DNA of 39,894 nt from Acidobacteriota bacterium (GCA_026394175.1 JAPKYU010000127.1:1-39894); one strand, 5' to 3'. Positions 8,599-15,963 are shown, counted from the stretch's first letter. Numbers and translations: made by a program. The notes: generated by a model from the letters alone, not told the origin.

Positions 8599-9640
8599 AT
8601 CCGGAGTGGCGGATGTACACGACCTGGCCGTCCTGCACCTGGTACTCCTTGCCTTCCAGGCGGAGCAGGCCCCGGTCGCGTGCCGCCGCCAGGCTGCCCG
8701 CCCGCAGCAGGTCGTCCCATTGCACCACTTCGGCGCGGATAAAGTGCTTGGCGAAGTCTGTGTGGACGGCGGCGGCGGCCTCCAGCGCCGTCTGGCCGCG
8801 CGTCAAGGTCCCGGCGCGGCATTCCTTTTCACTGACCGTGAAAAAGGAGATGAATCCCATCAGGTGGTAGGTGGCGCCCATCAGCCGCTCCAGGCCGGAT
8901 TCCTTCAACCCGTAACCGGCCATGTACTCGGCGGCCTCTCCCTCGGGCAGCTCGGCGATCTCCGACTCGATCTGGCCGCAGACGGCGGCCACCTCCGTGT
9001 GCGGGCGCCCGCCGAGTTGGTAACGCTGCCGGAGCTGCTCCAGGCTCGGCGCATCTTCGTCGCCGGCGTTCAGCACGTAGAGCATCGGTTTTTCGGAAAG
9101 GAACATAAACCCGCGAACCCGCTTCTTCTCGGCGGAGTCCAGTTCCAGATCGCGAAGCGGCTTCTCGCTTTCCAGGTGGCGGCGCGCCTTGCCCAGCACC
9201 TGGAACTCATGTTCGAGCTCGGCGTCCTTGGCTTTGCGCAGGTCGCGTTCCAGCTTCTCGATGCGCTTCTCGGCCTGGCCCAGGTCGCTGAGGATCAATT
9301 CCAGGTCGATATCGGCGATGTCGCGCGCCGGAGCGGGATCGGCGCCGTAAGCCCGCACCACGTGCAGCAGGGCGTCCACGTTGCGCAGGTTCGCCAAGTA
9401 GGAGGCTTCGCGCAGGTTTTCCTTGCTGATGGCCGGCACGTCGAGGAACTCAATGGCGGCGTGCGTGGTCTTCTCCGGCTTGAAGAGGCGGGCCAGCTCG
9501 TCCAGCCGGCGGTCGGGGACGCGCACCACGCCCAGGTGTGCCTCGTGGCTGCCGAACCCCGTCGCCAGATGCGAGTGGGTCAGGATCTTGAACAGCGAGG
9601 TCTTGCCGGCCTGCGGCAAGCCGATGATTCCAGCCCTCAT
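8597..9640 (-). CDS. ychF: YchF/Obg-like GTPase or ATPase
   Basis: 347 residues, slightly short of the roughly 363 usual for YchF. P-loop at residues 7-14 (GLPQAGKT; canonical YchF has GLPNVGKS), switch-region IEFLDVPAI, and [10 protein letters not shown] in the position of the family's NxxE nucleotide motif. Central coiled-coil ([20 protein letters not shown]) and a C-terminal TGS domain ending [15 protein letters not shown], matching the YchF end. YchF proteins bind ATP in preference to GTP and associate with ribosomes. The P-loop changes and shorter length suggest a divergent paralogue, so the symbol is tentative. The ATG at 9640 has no Shine-Dalgarno sequence and abuts repeat tract D; the stop merges with tract C. 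Confidence 0.85.
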   Translation of the reverse strand: MRAGIIGLPQAGKTSLFKILTHSHLATGFGSHEAHLGVVRVPDRRLDELARLFKPEKTTHAAIEFLDVPAISKENLREASYLANLRNVDALLHVVRAYGADPAPARDIADIDLELILSDLGQAEKRIEKLERDLRKAKDAELEHEFQVLGKARRHLESEKPLRDLELDSAEKKRVRGFMFLSEKPMLYVLNAGDEDAPSLEQLRQRYQLGGRPHTEVAAVCGQIESEIAELPEGEAAEYMAGYGLKESGLERLMGATYHLMGFISFFTVSEKECRAGTLTRGQTALEAAAAVHTDFAKHFIRAEVVQWDDLLRAGSLAAARDRGLLRLEGKEYQVQDGQVVYIRHSG

Positions 9641-9643
9641 ATC

Positions 9644-9717
9644 GAGTTCGGAGTGCGGAGCGCGGAGTGAGCGGAAAGCGCTCGCATTCCGCATTCCACA
9701 ATCCGAATTCCGCACTA
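9644..9717. repeat. Heptamer repeat tract D (unit GGARTKC, inverted arms)
   Basis: The left arm carries GAGTTCG GAGTGCG GAGCGCG GAGTG (9644-9669). The right arm carries CATTCCG CATTCCA CAATCCG AATTCCG CACTA (9684-9717). Read on the minus strand both are GGARTKC-type units in 7-base steps. The TAG stop of moxR (9715-9717) is the first bases of the tract, and the ychF-like ATG is four bases past its other end. Confidence 0.9.
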
Positions 9718-10668
9718 CATTGGGACCGAGACCGACTCCAGGATCTCGTGCAGCACTTCGTCGGCCTGTTCGCTTTTGCGCAGCGTCGAGGTATAGCGCG
9801 AGCTGAGCACCACGCGGTGGGCGAACACGGGGACCACCAGGCGCTTGAAGTCGTCCGGGGTGGCGAAGTCGCGGCCGCGCAAACAGGCCAGGGCCTGCGC
9901 GCCGCGATACAGCGCCATCGAGCCCCTGGGGCTGACGCCCAGCGACAGGTACTCGTTCTGCCGGGTGCGGCTGACGATGGCCACCGTGTAGTTGATCAGC
10001 TCTTCGTCCACCGTCACCGCCTTGGCTTCGTCCTGCAGCGCCACCACCTCCGCCGCTTCCATCACCGGCGCCAGCGTTTCCAGCATGTTCACGGTGGAAT
10101 GGCTGCGCACGATCTCCCGCTCGCTCTCCTCGGCCGGGTAGCCGACCCGTATCCGCATCAGGAAGCGGTCGAGCTGGGACTCGGGCAGGGGATAGGTGCC
10201 GTGGTGCTCGATGGGGTTTTGCGTGGCGATGACCATGAATGGCCGCGGCAGCGGGTAGGTGACGTTGTCGATGGTCACCTGCTGCTCGTTCATGGCCTCC
10301 AGTAGCGCGCTCTGCGTCTTCGGCGTGGTGCGGTTGATTTCGTCGGCCAGCAGGATATTGGTGAAGACGGGGCCCGGCTTGAATTCGAAGGCCTGCCGGT
10401 GCTGATCGTAGACGGAGATGCCCAGCACGTCGCTGGGCAGCAGGTCGCTGGTGAACTGGACGCGGTGGAAGCTGCAGTTCAACAGGCGCGCCAGGGCATG
10501 CCCCAGCGTGGTTTTTCCCACTCCCGGCACGTCCTCGATCAGCAGGTGGCCGCGGGACAGCAGGGCCACCAGGGCCAGATCGATCACGTCGTCCTTGCCC
10601 CGGATCACGGTGCGCAGCGATTCCTGCAGGCGGTCCAGCGTCTCCCGCCGCGCCCCGCTTGGCGTCAT
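9715..10668 (-). CDS. MoxR family AAA+ ATPase
   Basis: 317 residues. Walker A GVGKTT at 49-54, Walker B LLADEINR at 107-114, sensor 1 in [10 protein letters not shown], arginine-finger region [12 protein letters not shown], and the MoxR lid with [20 protein letters not shown] near the C-terminus. MoxR ATPases act as chaperone-like partners of DUF58/VWA proteins in envelope stress or complex maturation. A DUF58 gene is present, but 6 kb away at 16657 on the other strand, with an accessory patch between them. The stop codon lies in repeat tract D. First gene of the minus-strand set with the ychF-like and ZIP genes. Confidence 0.95.
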   Translation of the reverse strand: MTPSGARRETLDRLQESLRTVIRGKDDVIDLALVALLSRGHLLIEDVPGVGKTTLGHALARLLNCSFHRVQFTSDLLPSDVLGISVYDQHRQAFEFKPGPVFTNILLADEINRTTPKTQSALLEAMNEQQVTIDNVTYPLPRPFMVIATQNPIEHHGTYPLPESQLDRFLMRIRVGYPAEESEREIVRSHSTVNMLETLAPVMEAAEVVALQDEAKAVTVDEELINYTVAIVSRTRQNEYLSLGVSPRGSMALYRGAQALACLRGRDFATPDDFKRLVVPVFAHRVVLSSRYTSTLRKSEQADEVLHEILESVSVPM

Positions 10669-10698
10669 TGTGGGCTGTGCGATAATCGTTTTCTTCCC
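10669..10698 (+). promoter_or_regulatory. Extended -10 promoter-like segment, copy 1
   Basis: TGTGGGCTGTGCGATAAT followed by a T-rich stretch. TGC-GATAAT is an extended -10 element facing right, toward the antitoxin gene at 10818. It matches the segment at 11658-11687 at 27 of 30 positions. It also lies directly upstream of moxR on the other strand, so it may instead belong to the moxR leader. Confidence 0.4.
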
Positions 10699-10817
10699 CT
10701 CTGGCGAAACCTCATTCTAGCATGCGCCGAGGCATGCGCGGGGTCCTTGGGGACGCACTGGCCGGAACGTTCTGCTATCTTAAAAGGAGACCCGTCCGAG
10801 TAGACTGAATAGTGAGG

Positions 10818-11108
10818 ATGGCCACAGCCATGGCGGATAATTGTTTCCAAAGGGCCACCGAGCTTCCCCCGCACCTGAAGCAGGCACTGGAAGCCCTGCT
10901 GGGCCGAAGCATCCAGGCCGACGAGTGTGTCAGCATCCGGACGTGTCGGCCCACGACCGCCCCGGAGGGCGAAGAACGCGGAGCCGCATATCGACGCCTC
11001 CTGGACCGTGCCAACCGAACTGCCGCGCGGACGAAGAACGTTTCCGACACGGAGGTGGATGCGGCGACTGACGAGGCGGCCGACACGGTACGGCACAGAC
11101 CTGAATGA
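10818..11108 (+). CDS. Antitoxin-like protein of a PIN-toxin pair
   Basis: 96 residues, acidic and helical. HLKQALEALLGRSIQADE, AYRRLLDRANRTAARTKN and DEAADTVRHRPE match the shape of small antitoxins that precede PIN-domain toxins in Acidobacteria and cyanobacteria (my recollection of the family; a profile search would test it). The stop overlaps the start of the PIN remnant in an ATGA junction at 11105-11108, the classic arrangement for a toxin-antitoxin pair. The start could be ATG 10818 or ATG 10830; GTGAGG upstream suits neither perfectly. The partner toxin is cut to 20 codons, so this antitoxin is now an orphan. Confidence 0.65.
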   Translation: MATAMADNCFQRATELPPHLKQALEALLGRSIQADECVSIRTCRPTTAPEGEERGAAYRRLLDRANRTAARTKNVSDTEVDAATDEAADTVRHRPE

Positions 11109-11167
11109 GGATCGTACTCGATGCCGCGATTCTCGTTCGCGCCCCGGCGTCTTGCCAGCAAAGCTAG
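11105..11167 (+). pseudogene. PIN-domain toxin, truncated after 20 codons
   Basis: ATG at 11105 overlaps the antitoxin stop. The 20 residues MRIVLDAAILVRAPASCQQS match the start of a PIN toxin (typical MRIVLDTNILVRA), with the first catalytic Asp kept but Thr-Asn changed to Ala-Ala, then a TAG. No further PIN sequence follows in any frame before the next gene. Too short to be a nuclease. Confidence 0.65.
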
Positions 11168-11175
11168 CGAAATTG

Positions 11176-11609
11176 CTATAACCTCAGGACCGGAACCGAC
11201 AAAATGCCCACCCACGGAGTGCCGATGAACACCCGGAATATGGCCCGGCGTATAAACATTATCGGGACCATCTGCGCAATCCGCAGCCACAGCGGAAGAC
11301 ACAGCAAGCCCCTCGCGGCAACCATGAGACTGAGAGCGCCCCATATCCACCAGCGAAAGAGAATCGAGCGCCGGGGCTGCGGTGGAACGGAGGGCTCGCT
11401 TGCCCAGAAGGCCATCAAACTCGCTACCAACACCAGGACTGTCCCCGGCAAGGCGAAAAAGACTAATAGAGCACCCGGCCACTCATTGCTGCCTGCGGCG
11501 GATGCGGCGAAGGCGCGGGGCGCTCGCAGTTGGGGCAAGAGAATTGCGTCTCCGGCACCAGCCCGCCGCACGATTGGCACTTCCATACCACGATCGGCTT
11601 ATCTCGCAT
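11176..11609 (-). pseudogene. Zinc-ribbon membrane protein split by a frameshift
   Basis: The ATG at 11609 opens a 48-residue frame with a zinc ribbon: VVWKCQSCGG followed by FSCPNCERPAPSP (two C-x2-C knuckles), stopping at 11463. A second frame, open to 11176, takes over near 11480-11500 with a Trp/Pro junction and three hydrophobic segments: GALLVFFALPGTVLVLVASL, WWIWGALSLMVAARGLLCLP, and IFRVFIGTPWVGILSVPVL. Joined, the two make a normal zinc-ribbon plus three-helix small membrane protein, so a one- or two-base indel separates them. Either a decayed gene or an assembly error. Function unknown. Confidence 0.55.
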
Positions 11610-11657
11610 GACGACGCCCGCAGCAGCAATTACCTGGCCGTCGGACGCTGGAGTAAG

Positions 11658-11687
11658 TGTGGGCTGTGCTATAATCTTTTTCTTTCC
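11658..11687 (+). promoter_or_regulatory. Extended -10 promoter upstream of tRNA-Val
   Basis: TGTGGGCTGTGCTATAAT has a perfect TATAAT at 11670-11675 with an extended TGC, about 30 bases before the tRNA. No good -35 is seen at the usual distance, consistent with an extended -10 promoter. The 30-base segment is repeated with three changes at 10669-10698. Confidence 0.6.
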
Positions 11688-11704
11688 GTGCCGTATTGGG
11701 GCCT

Positions 11705-11781
11705 GGGCGATTAGCTCAGTTGGTTAGAGCGCGTGCTTCACACGCACGAGGTCACAGGTTCGAGCCCTGTATCGCCCACCA
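11705..11781 (+). tRNA. tRNA-Val(CAC)
   Basis: 77 bases with the CCA end encoded (11779-11781). Acceptor arms GGGCGAT (11705-11711) and ATCGCCC (11771-11777) pair fully. The D arm contains GCTCAGTTGGTTAGAGC. The anticodon stem CGTGC/GCACG encloses loop TTCACAC, giving anticodon CAC, which reads the valine codon GUG. The T arm contains GGTTCGAGCC. Preceded by a strong -10 box. An integrase or att duplication next to it was looked for and not seen. Confidence 0.96.
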
Positions 11782-11924
11782 CTTCCCCGGTTTCGATACT
11801 CCACTCTAGCACACGCCTTTTAGGCGGCGACGCGCGCCGGAATCGCGCCATTTGCGTCTGGAATCCGCGATAATCATGAAACCTGCCGGCCCGGCGGCCG
11901 GTAAGAGAGAGTGGAGCAAGCATT

Positions 11925-12443
11925 GTGGAACTGCTGGAACGGTTCGCGCGAGGCGACCTGGAGGCCTTCGAGGCGCTTTTCCGGCAGTTTCAGGGTGAGG
12001 TGTACGGGTGGGTGTTGCGCATCGTGCGGGACCGCGGGGCAGCCGAGGATCTGACCATCGAGACCTTCTGGCGCATCTATCGCGCGCACGCCCGGTTCGA
12101 TCCGTCGCGCGGCTTCGGTCCCTGGGCCCGGCGCATCGCCAGCAACCTGGCCGTCGATTACTTGAAGCGCGCGCGGAGCGAACTGCCGCTGGTTGAGGAC
12201 TGTCTCGCGGCCAGGCCTCCCGATGCCGCCCTGCGGCGTGAACTGCGGGACGGAATTGAGCTGGCCTTCCGCTCGCTCCCGGCGAAACTCAAGGTGGTGG
12301 CAATCCTGGGGTTGGTCGAAGAGAGATCGCAGGAGGAAATCGCCGAAGCGCTCGGCATGTCGGTGGGGGCCGTCAAGTCGCGGATGTTCCGGGCCGTTCG
12401 AGCCCTGCGGCGAAGCCTGGTGCGTTTGGGGATTGAGCCATGA
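11925..12443 (+). CDS. ECF RNA polymerase sigma factor
   Basis: 172 residues from a GTG at 11925 with GGAG about nine bases upstream. Region 2 is visible in DRGAAEDLTIETFWRIYRAH and PWARRIASNLAVDYLKRARS. Region 4 is the helix-turn-helix QEEIAEALGMSVGAVKSRMF. No zinc finger or extra domain is fused. The stop overlaps the next start in ATGA, so the small membrane protein downstream is translationally coupled and is the likely regulator. Different subgroup from the sigma factor at 1236 (little shared outside core motifs). Confidence 0.92.
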   Translation: MELLERFARGDLEAFEALFRQFQGEVYGWVLRIVRDRGAAEDLTIETFWRIYRAHARFDPSRGFGPWARRIASNLAVDYLKRARSELPLVEDCLAARPPDAALRRELRDGIELAFRSLPAKLKVVAILGLVEERSQEEIAEALGMSVGAVKSRMFRAVRALRRSLVRLGIEP

Positions 12444-12661
12444 ACGAACACGAGCGGGAAAGGACCATCGAATTGTTGAAGGGCGTCGTCCGGCCCGTTG
12501 AGGATGGGGGATTGTCCGGCGACCTGTGGCCCCGGATGCTGCGCCGCATGGAAGAAGGTCCCACGCGCGTTCCCTGGTTCGACTGGGCGCTGGCGGGCTT
12601 GGTGGTGTTGTGGCTGTTGCTTTTTCCGGGGCTGATCCCAAGGGTTCTTTATCACCTCTAG
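12440..12661 (+). CDS. Small single-pass membrane protein, putative anti-sigma partner
   Basis: 73 residues. A charged N-terminal half (MNEHERERTIELLKGVVRPV) and one membrane helix (WALAGLVVLWLLLFPGLIP) near the C-terminus. No zinc-binding HxxxCxxC, so it is not a classic ZAS domain. Its ATG overlaps the ECF sigma stop by four bases, which is why I infer a regulatory role as a minimal membrane anti-sigma. The length is much shorter than usual anti-sigma factors. Could also be an unrelated small membrane protein. Confidence 0.75.
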   Translation: MNEHERERTIELLKGVVRPVEDGGLSGDLWPRMLRRMEEGPTRVPWFDWALAGLVVLWLLLFPGLIPRVLYHL

Positions 12662-12693
12662 TGTCCTGTCTCATGGAACTTTTGACAATGCCG

Positions 12694-12770
12694 AGGCAGA
12701 AGGCAGAAGGCGGAAAGCAGAAGGCAGCAAGAGCGGTTCGCCGCCTTCTGCTTTCTGCCTTCCGCCTTCC
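12694..12770. repeat. Heptamer repeat tract E (unit ARGCRGA, inverted arms)
   Basis: The left arm reads AGGCAGA AGGCAGA AGGCGGA AAGCAGA AGGCAGC (12694-12728). The right arm reads TTCTGCT TTCTGCC TTCCGCC TTCC (12745-12770), its complement. The loop contains CAAGAGCGGT, also present in reverse complement next to tract G, so E and G look like relatives. It lies between the anti-sigma-like gene and the four-helix protein gene. Confidence 0.9.
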
Positions 12771-12818
12771 GGACTGTAAAGCCGTACGCGGGGCAGCACA
12801 CTGGGTTTGGAGGCCGTT

Positions 12819-13226
12819 ATGAGCACGCATCCTTATCTTCGGGCCTACATGGCCGGCATCGTTGTGCCGACGCTGTTCTTGCTGGTGATTTTCACGTTCT
12901 TCTGGGTCATGCGCTTTGTGTACAACGTCCCGGTGCCGATTGAGCACGTCCTGGTCTTCCCCATGGCGCTGGTGCCCAATCTCTGGGGCGTCTGGAACAT
13001 TCTCTACATGCGCCTGTCTTCGCGGCACCGCTGGCCCATTGGCCTGCACGGGGCGGCGCTGGTGGTTCTGCTCTCCCCCATCGGATACCTGCTGATCGGC
13101 GCGCAGCAGTATCTCATCGTTCCCCCGGCGCTGATTGCACTCGTCTTTTCCAGCCTCGCGGTGATCTACTACCTGGTCTGGAAGTACATTGTCGCATTCC
13201 TCAACGCCTTCCTGGGAATCTTCTGA
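12819..13226 (+). CDS. Four-helix integral membrane protein, unknown function
   Basis: 135 residues, almost wholly hydrophobic. Four membrane segments are apparent: YMAGIVVPTLFLLVIFTFFW; HVLVFPMALVPNLWGVWNIL; LHGAALVVLLSPIGYLLIGA; and LIALVFSSLAVIYYLVWKYI. The ATG at 12819 has GGAGG five bases upstream. It follows the ECF sigma and its small membrane partner on the same strand, with only a repeat tract between, so it may be a target or sensor of that module. I do not recognise the family. Confidence 0.82.
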   Translation: MSTHPYLRAYMAGIVVPTLFLLVIFTFFWVMRFVYNVPVPIEHVLVFPMALVPNLWGVWNILYMRLSSRHRWPIGLHGAALVVLLSPIGYLLIGAQQYLIVPPALIALVFSSLAVIYYLVWKYIVAFLNAFLGIF

Positions 13227-13389
13227 AGGCGCTAGCCTTGTGGCATGGCTCGCCAGACTGCGGTGCTGCTCGACGCCTTCGAAACGCTGCCGGTCGGGGG
13301 GAAGCGCGCCTTCACCGGCGGATCGCCGCCGAAGCAAGTCTCTGAAACTTGCGGGATTTGCCTCAGATTTTGGTGGCACAATCCGAATC

Positions 13390-13613
13390 ATGAACTGCAG
13401 GAACGAATCTCGGTCAGTCCTGCGGTGTGGAGCGGAAAGCCCTGCATCCGGGGTACTCGGATCACCGTGTACGACGTGCTGGAGTACCTGGCGGGCGGCA
13501 TGGCTGAGGACGAGGTTCTGGCCGACTTTCCGGACCTCACTCGCGACGATATTCGGGCCTGCCTGGCCTTCGCCGCGGCGCGGGAACGGCGCCTGGCGAA
13601 CTCCGTAGCGTGA
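13390..13613 (+). pseudogene. DUF433 antitoxin with a one-base deletion in codon 3
   Basis: The DUF433 core is complete: QERISVSPAVWSGKPCIRGT, then RITVYDVLEYLAGGMAEDEV and FPDLTRDDIRACLAFAAARE. The normal N-terminus of this family is MxWQERI. The DNA reads ATG AAC TG- CAG GAA CGA, so adding one G restores MNWQERIS. As it stands the ATG is out of frame and no ribosome site serves the open frame. A 48-residue upstream extension (from 13245) is possible but does not look coding. The stop overlaps the toxin start in GTGA. DUF433 proteins are antitoxins to DUF5615/Mut7-C PIN-like toxins. Genuine decay or a sequencing indel. Confidence 0.7.
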
Positions 13614-13699
13614 AACTCCTTTTCGACGAGAACGTGAGCCTCAAGTTGCCGCACATGCTCGCCAACGAGTATCCCGGCAGCGTACACAGTTCTGTTTGA
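13610..13699 (+). pseudogene. DUF5615 (Mut7-C PIN-like) toxin, truncated after 29 codons
   Basis: A GTG at 13610 overlaps the DUF433 stop. It encodes KLLFDENVSLKLPHMLANEY then PGSVH and two stray serines before TGA. This is the family N-terminus (MKLLFDENLS..L...). The catalytic remainder is absent. The break point coincides with GATCCACTAGTCGCG (13698-13712), a sequence repeated 60 bases further on, so a mobile-element event probably removed the rest. Confidence 0.7.
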
Positions 13700-13763
13700 T
13701 CCACTAGTCGCGGAACTCTTTCCGAACGCTGCGTCCGTGAACTACCCGGAAGATGACCCACTA
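13698..13763. repeat. Short direct repeats next to vapBC, possible element ends
   Basis: GATCCACTAGTCGCG (13698-13712) and GACCCACTAGTTGCG (13755-13769) match at 13 of 15. The second is part of CCCGGAAGATGACCCACTA (13745-13763), which recurs as CCCGGAAACTGACCCACTA at 14556-14574 beyond the vapBC pair (17 of 19). They resemble degenerate insertion-sequence ends; no transposase remains. Confidence 0.5.
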
Positions 13764-13808
13764 GTTGCGAGAGCGACAGGCGAATGGCGCTCGTAGCATC
13801 AAGAGCGG

Positions 13809-14249
13809 TCACTGGCACTTCAGAAGCAACACATGAGCACTCAACTCTCCAGCCGCCAACTCCTTCACGCCGGAATCGAAGGTTACGAGCACGCCACGTC
13901 GTTGCATGGCGTGGCAGAGCAGCAGAGCATCGGTCCATTGCTGATGCCCTCTCAACCTGGAGGCCAGCGGCTTCAGGCTGGCCGGCGCCTGGCGATCCAA
14001 GGGCCAGAACTCATGTCCCGCATGGCTTGTAGCTTCGCTCAAAACGGCAAGCGCGGTGGCCGCGCTGACCGCGCCTTGTGTTACGGCAGGATTTGTCAGT
14101 AAGCGCAGCACGCCAAGTTGCGTCAACGGATTGGTAGCCCAGGCCTGCCGGCCGAATTTCGAAAACCAAGCGTGCGCCGCGGCATGGCTTTCGTGGCGTG
14201 GCCATACCAGCGCCAAGAGAACATTTACATCAGGCAGATGGCGGTTCAT
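13809..14249 (-). CDS. VapC-type PIN-domain ribonuclease toxin
   Basis: 146 residues. First catalytic Asp in MNRHLPDVNVLLAL (D7), a NPLTQLGVLRLL segment, then the paired acidic residues in QQWTDALLLCHAMQRRG and VLVTFDSGVKEL. PIN toxins cleave RNA, often tRNA, when freed from the antitoxin. The gene overlaps the RHH antitoxin stop by four bases (ATGA at 14246-14249). It is the only apparently intact toxin of the four toxin loci in this window. Bracketed by 19-base direct repeats, suggesting arrival as a cassette. Confidence 0.85.
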   Translation of the reverse strand: MNRHLPDVNVLLALVWPRHESHAAAHAWFSKFGRQAWATNPLTQLGVLRLLTNPAVTQGAVSAATALAVLSEATSHAGHEFWPLDRQAPASLKPLASRLRGHQQWTDALLLCHAMQRRGVLVTFDSGVKELAAGELSAHVLLLKCQ

Positions 14250-14470
14250 TCCTGGTCCAATAGTTCGCGCACCCGCTCGGTCGTGATCACCGGGAAATCG
14301 TCCGGCGCGTCCAACACCAGGAGGCCATTTGCTTTCCTGGTCCCCAGTTGATAGCGAGTCCCACGGCGGATGAGCTCCGATGCGGCCTTACCGAGCGAGA
14401 GCCGGTGACTTCTGGCATATGCCTGAACCGGCTCGATCACATCATCTTCCAAGGACAGTGTGGTCCTCAT
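14246..14470 (-). CDS. VapB-type ribbon-helix-helix antitoxin
   Basis: 74 residues. The N-terminus MRTTLSLEDDVIEPVQAYAR is a beta-strand plus helix of the RHH/CopG type, followed by LSLGKAASELIRRGTRY. The C-terminal half (LDAPDDFPVITTERVREL) would bind the toxin. It lies first in the pair and overlaps vapC. Such antitoxins repress their own promoter; a candidate promoter with TTGACA and repeated TGATG words lies directly upstream. Confidence 0.85.
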   Translation of the reverse strand: MRTTLSLEDDVIEPVQAYARSHRLSLGKAASELIRRGTRYQLGTRKANGLLVLDAPDDFPVITTERVRELLDQE

Positions 14471-14476
14471 GGCTTA

Positions 14477-14506
14477 ATGATGCCATAGAACACATTATGA
14501 TGTCAA
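14477..14506 (-). promoter_or_regulatory. Candidate vapBC promoter/operator
   Basis: On the minus strand a perfect TTGACA (14501-14506) and CATCAT (14477-14482) are 18 bases apart. The -10 ends seven bases from the vapB ATG, so the transcript would be almost leaderless. TGATG words recur around both boxes and could be RHH operator half-sites. Confidence 0.45.
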
Positions 14507-14555
14507 ATGCCAGGCGATGATGCTGCAGCGCTTCGTTGGGCCGTATAACGCCCTT

Positions 14556-14574
14556 CCCGGAAACTGACCCACTA
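14556..14574. repeat. Distal copy of the 19-base direct repeat flanking vapBC
   Basis: CCCGGAAACTGACCCACTA. It differs at two positions from 13745-13763 and has the same orientation. The interval between the copies (about 790 bases) contains only vapBC. Confidence 0.5.
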
Positions 14575-14710
14575 CCAAGAAGACGTGCCGCTACCGTGGC
14601 CGGTGGCCCGTGGCCGGACTCCTACCTGTACCGCTGGGCCTCGTGGTATGCTCAGCCCGGTTCCCGGCCGACCTGGGTTGATTCGTAGCTCACTTGCGAA
14701 AGGCACCGCC

Positions 14711-15865
14711 ATGAAACGCGCGCTTACCTTTTTCCTCCCGCTTTTCCTCCTGATCGTGGCCGTCGCAGCCGGCGTGGCGCAAGCTCCGCAGACCCGGCCG
14801 CAGCAGCCGCCCGCGCCGATCATCTCGCCGGAAGTACAGTCCGACAATCGCGTCACCTTCCGCTTCCGCGCCCCGAACGCCGGCAAGGTGATGCTCTCGC
14901 GCGAGGGTTCCAAACCCGTCGAGATGACCAAGGACGAGCAGGGAGTGTGGACGGCCACCATCGAACCCGTCGAGCCGGATCTCTACGGGTACTCGTTCGT
15001 AGCCGACGGCGTCAGCTTGATTGATCCCTCAAACCCGCTGATAAAACCGAACCTGCTCAACAAGCAAAGCATGGTGCACGTGCCCGGCCCGGCCTCGCTG
15101 CCTTGGGAACTCAGCGATGTGCCGCGCGGCGCCATTCACCGCCACTTCTACAAATCGCGCATCGTGGGAGACGACCGGGACTACTACGTTTACACGCCGG
15201 CCGCTTACAGCACGGCCGCCAAGCAGCCTTACCCCGTGCTCTACTTGCTGCACGGCTACAGCGATGACGCCAGTGCCTGGACTGCGGTTGGGCGGGCGCA
15301 CGTCATCCTCGACAACTTGATCGCGCAAGGCAAGGCCAGGCCCATGCTGGTGGTCATGACGCTCGGCTACGGGGCGCCGGAGATCGTGTCCCGGCAGACT
15401 ACGGGGCTGCGTGACTCGAACCTGCGCGATCGGAACATGCAGAAGTTTCGCGAGGCGCTGCTGGCCGAGGTGATCCCGCAGGTCGAAGGCGCCTACCGGG
15501 TCTCCAAGGACCGCACTTCCCGCGCTATTGCCGGGTTGTCCATGGGAGGCGCGGAATCGCTGTACTCCGGCCTGAACTCCCTGGACTATTTCGCGTGGAT
15601 CGGCGCCTTCAGCTCCGGCGGCATGGGCGAAGATTTCGGCGCGGCCTTCCCCGCGCTCGACGAGAAAGCCAACAAGCAATTGCGCCTGCTGTGGATCGCG
15701 TGCGGCGCCGACGACCGCCTGATCGACGCCAACCGCAAGTTCCGTGAATGGCTGAAATCGAAAAGGGTAGAGCACACCGCCATCGAGACGCCCGGTGCAC
15801 ATACCTGGATGGTCTGGCGCCGAAACCTGGCGGTCTTCGCCCCGCTTCTGTTTCAGTCGAAGTGA
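14711..15865 (+). CDS. Secreted alpha/beta-hydrolase esterase (esterase D/CE1-like) with E-set domain
   Basis: 384 residues. Signal peptide (MKRALTFFLPLFLLIVAVAA then GVAQ). An immunoglobulin-like E-set/CBM48-type domain at about 40-125 (RVTFRFRAPNAGKVMLSREG; DLYGYSFVADGVSLIDPSNP). The esterase domain has VLYLLHGYSDDASAW (oxyanion region), the nucleophile in GLSMGG (Ser277), an Asp in CGADDRLID and His364 in PGAHTWMVW. This is the layout of feruloyl/acetyl-xylan esterase-like enzymes of plant polysaccharide breakdown. The start at 14711 has AAAGG eight bases upstream. Monocistronic. Substrate is inferred only from domain layout. Confidence 0.92.
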   Translation: MKRALTFFLPLFLLIVAVAAGVAQAPQTRPQQPPAPIISPEVQSDNRVTFRFRAPNAGKVMLSREGSKPVEMTKDEQGVWTATIEPVEPDLYGYSFVADGVSLIDPSNPLIKPNLLNKQSMVHVPGPASLPWELSDVPRGAIHRHFYKSRIVGDDRDYYVYTPAAYSTAAKQPYPVLYLLHGYSDDASAWTAVGRAHVILDNLIAQGKARPMLVVMTLGYGAPEIVSRQTTGLRDSNLRDRNMQKFREALLAEVIPQVEGAYRVSKDRTSRAIAGLSMGGAESLYSGLNSLDYFAWIGAFSSGGMGEDFGAAFPALDEKANKQLRLLWIACGADDRLIDANRKFREWLKSKRVEHTAIETPGAHTWMVWRRNLAVFAPLLFQSK

Positions 15866-15963
15866 AGCGCTTCAGTTCGTGGCGCCGACCGTGGCAAATG
15901 AATACCCTTCGGGTTTGTGCGCGATGAATGTCGGGCGAATCCTTCCCAAAAGCGGCGAGCGGG

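Noticed and set aside
10775-11482. 235-codon minus-strand frame across the antitoxin region
   Set aside because: Overlaps the antitoxin and zinc-ribbon protein in other frames and shows no coherent domain; likely chance.
11705-11781. tRNA-Val considered as an integration site
   Set aside because: No integrase and no duplicated tRNA 3' end were found in the flanking 3 kb.
11738-11923. Minus-strand frame over the tRNA ending GDTGLEPVTSC
   Set aside because: Antisense to tRNA-Val; this is a well-known spurious tRNA-overlapping translation, not a gene.
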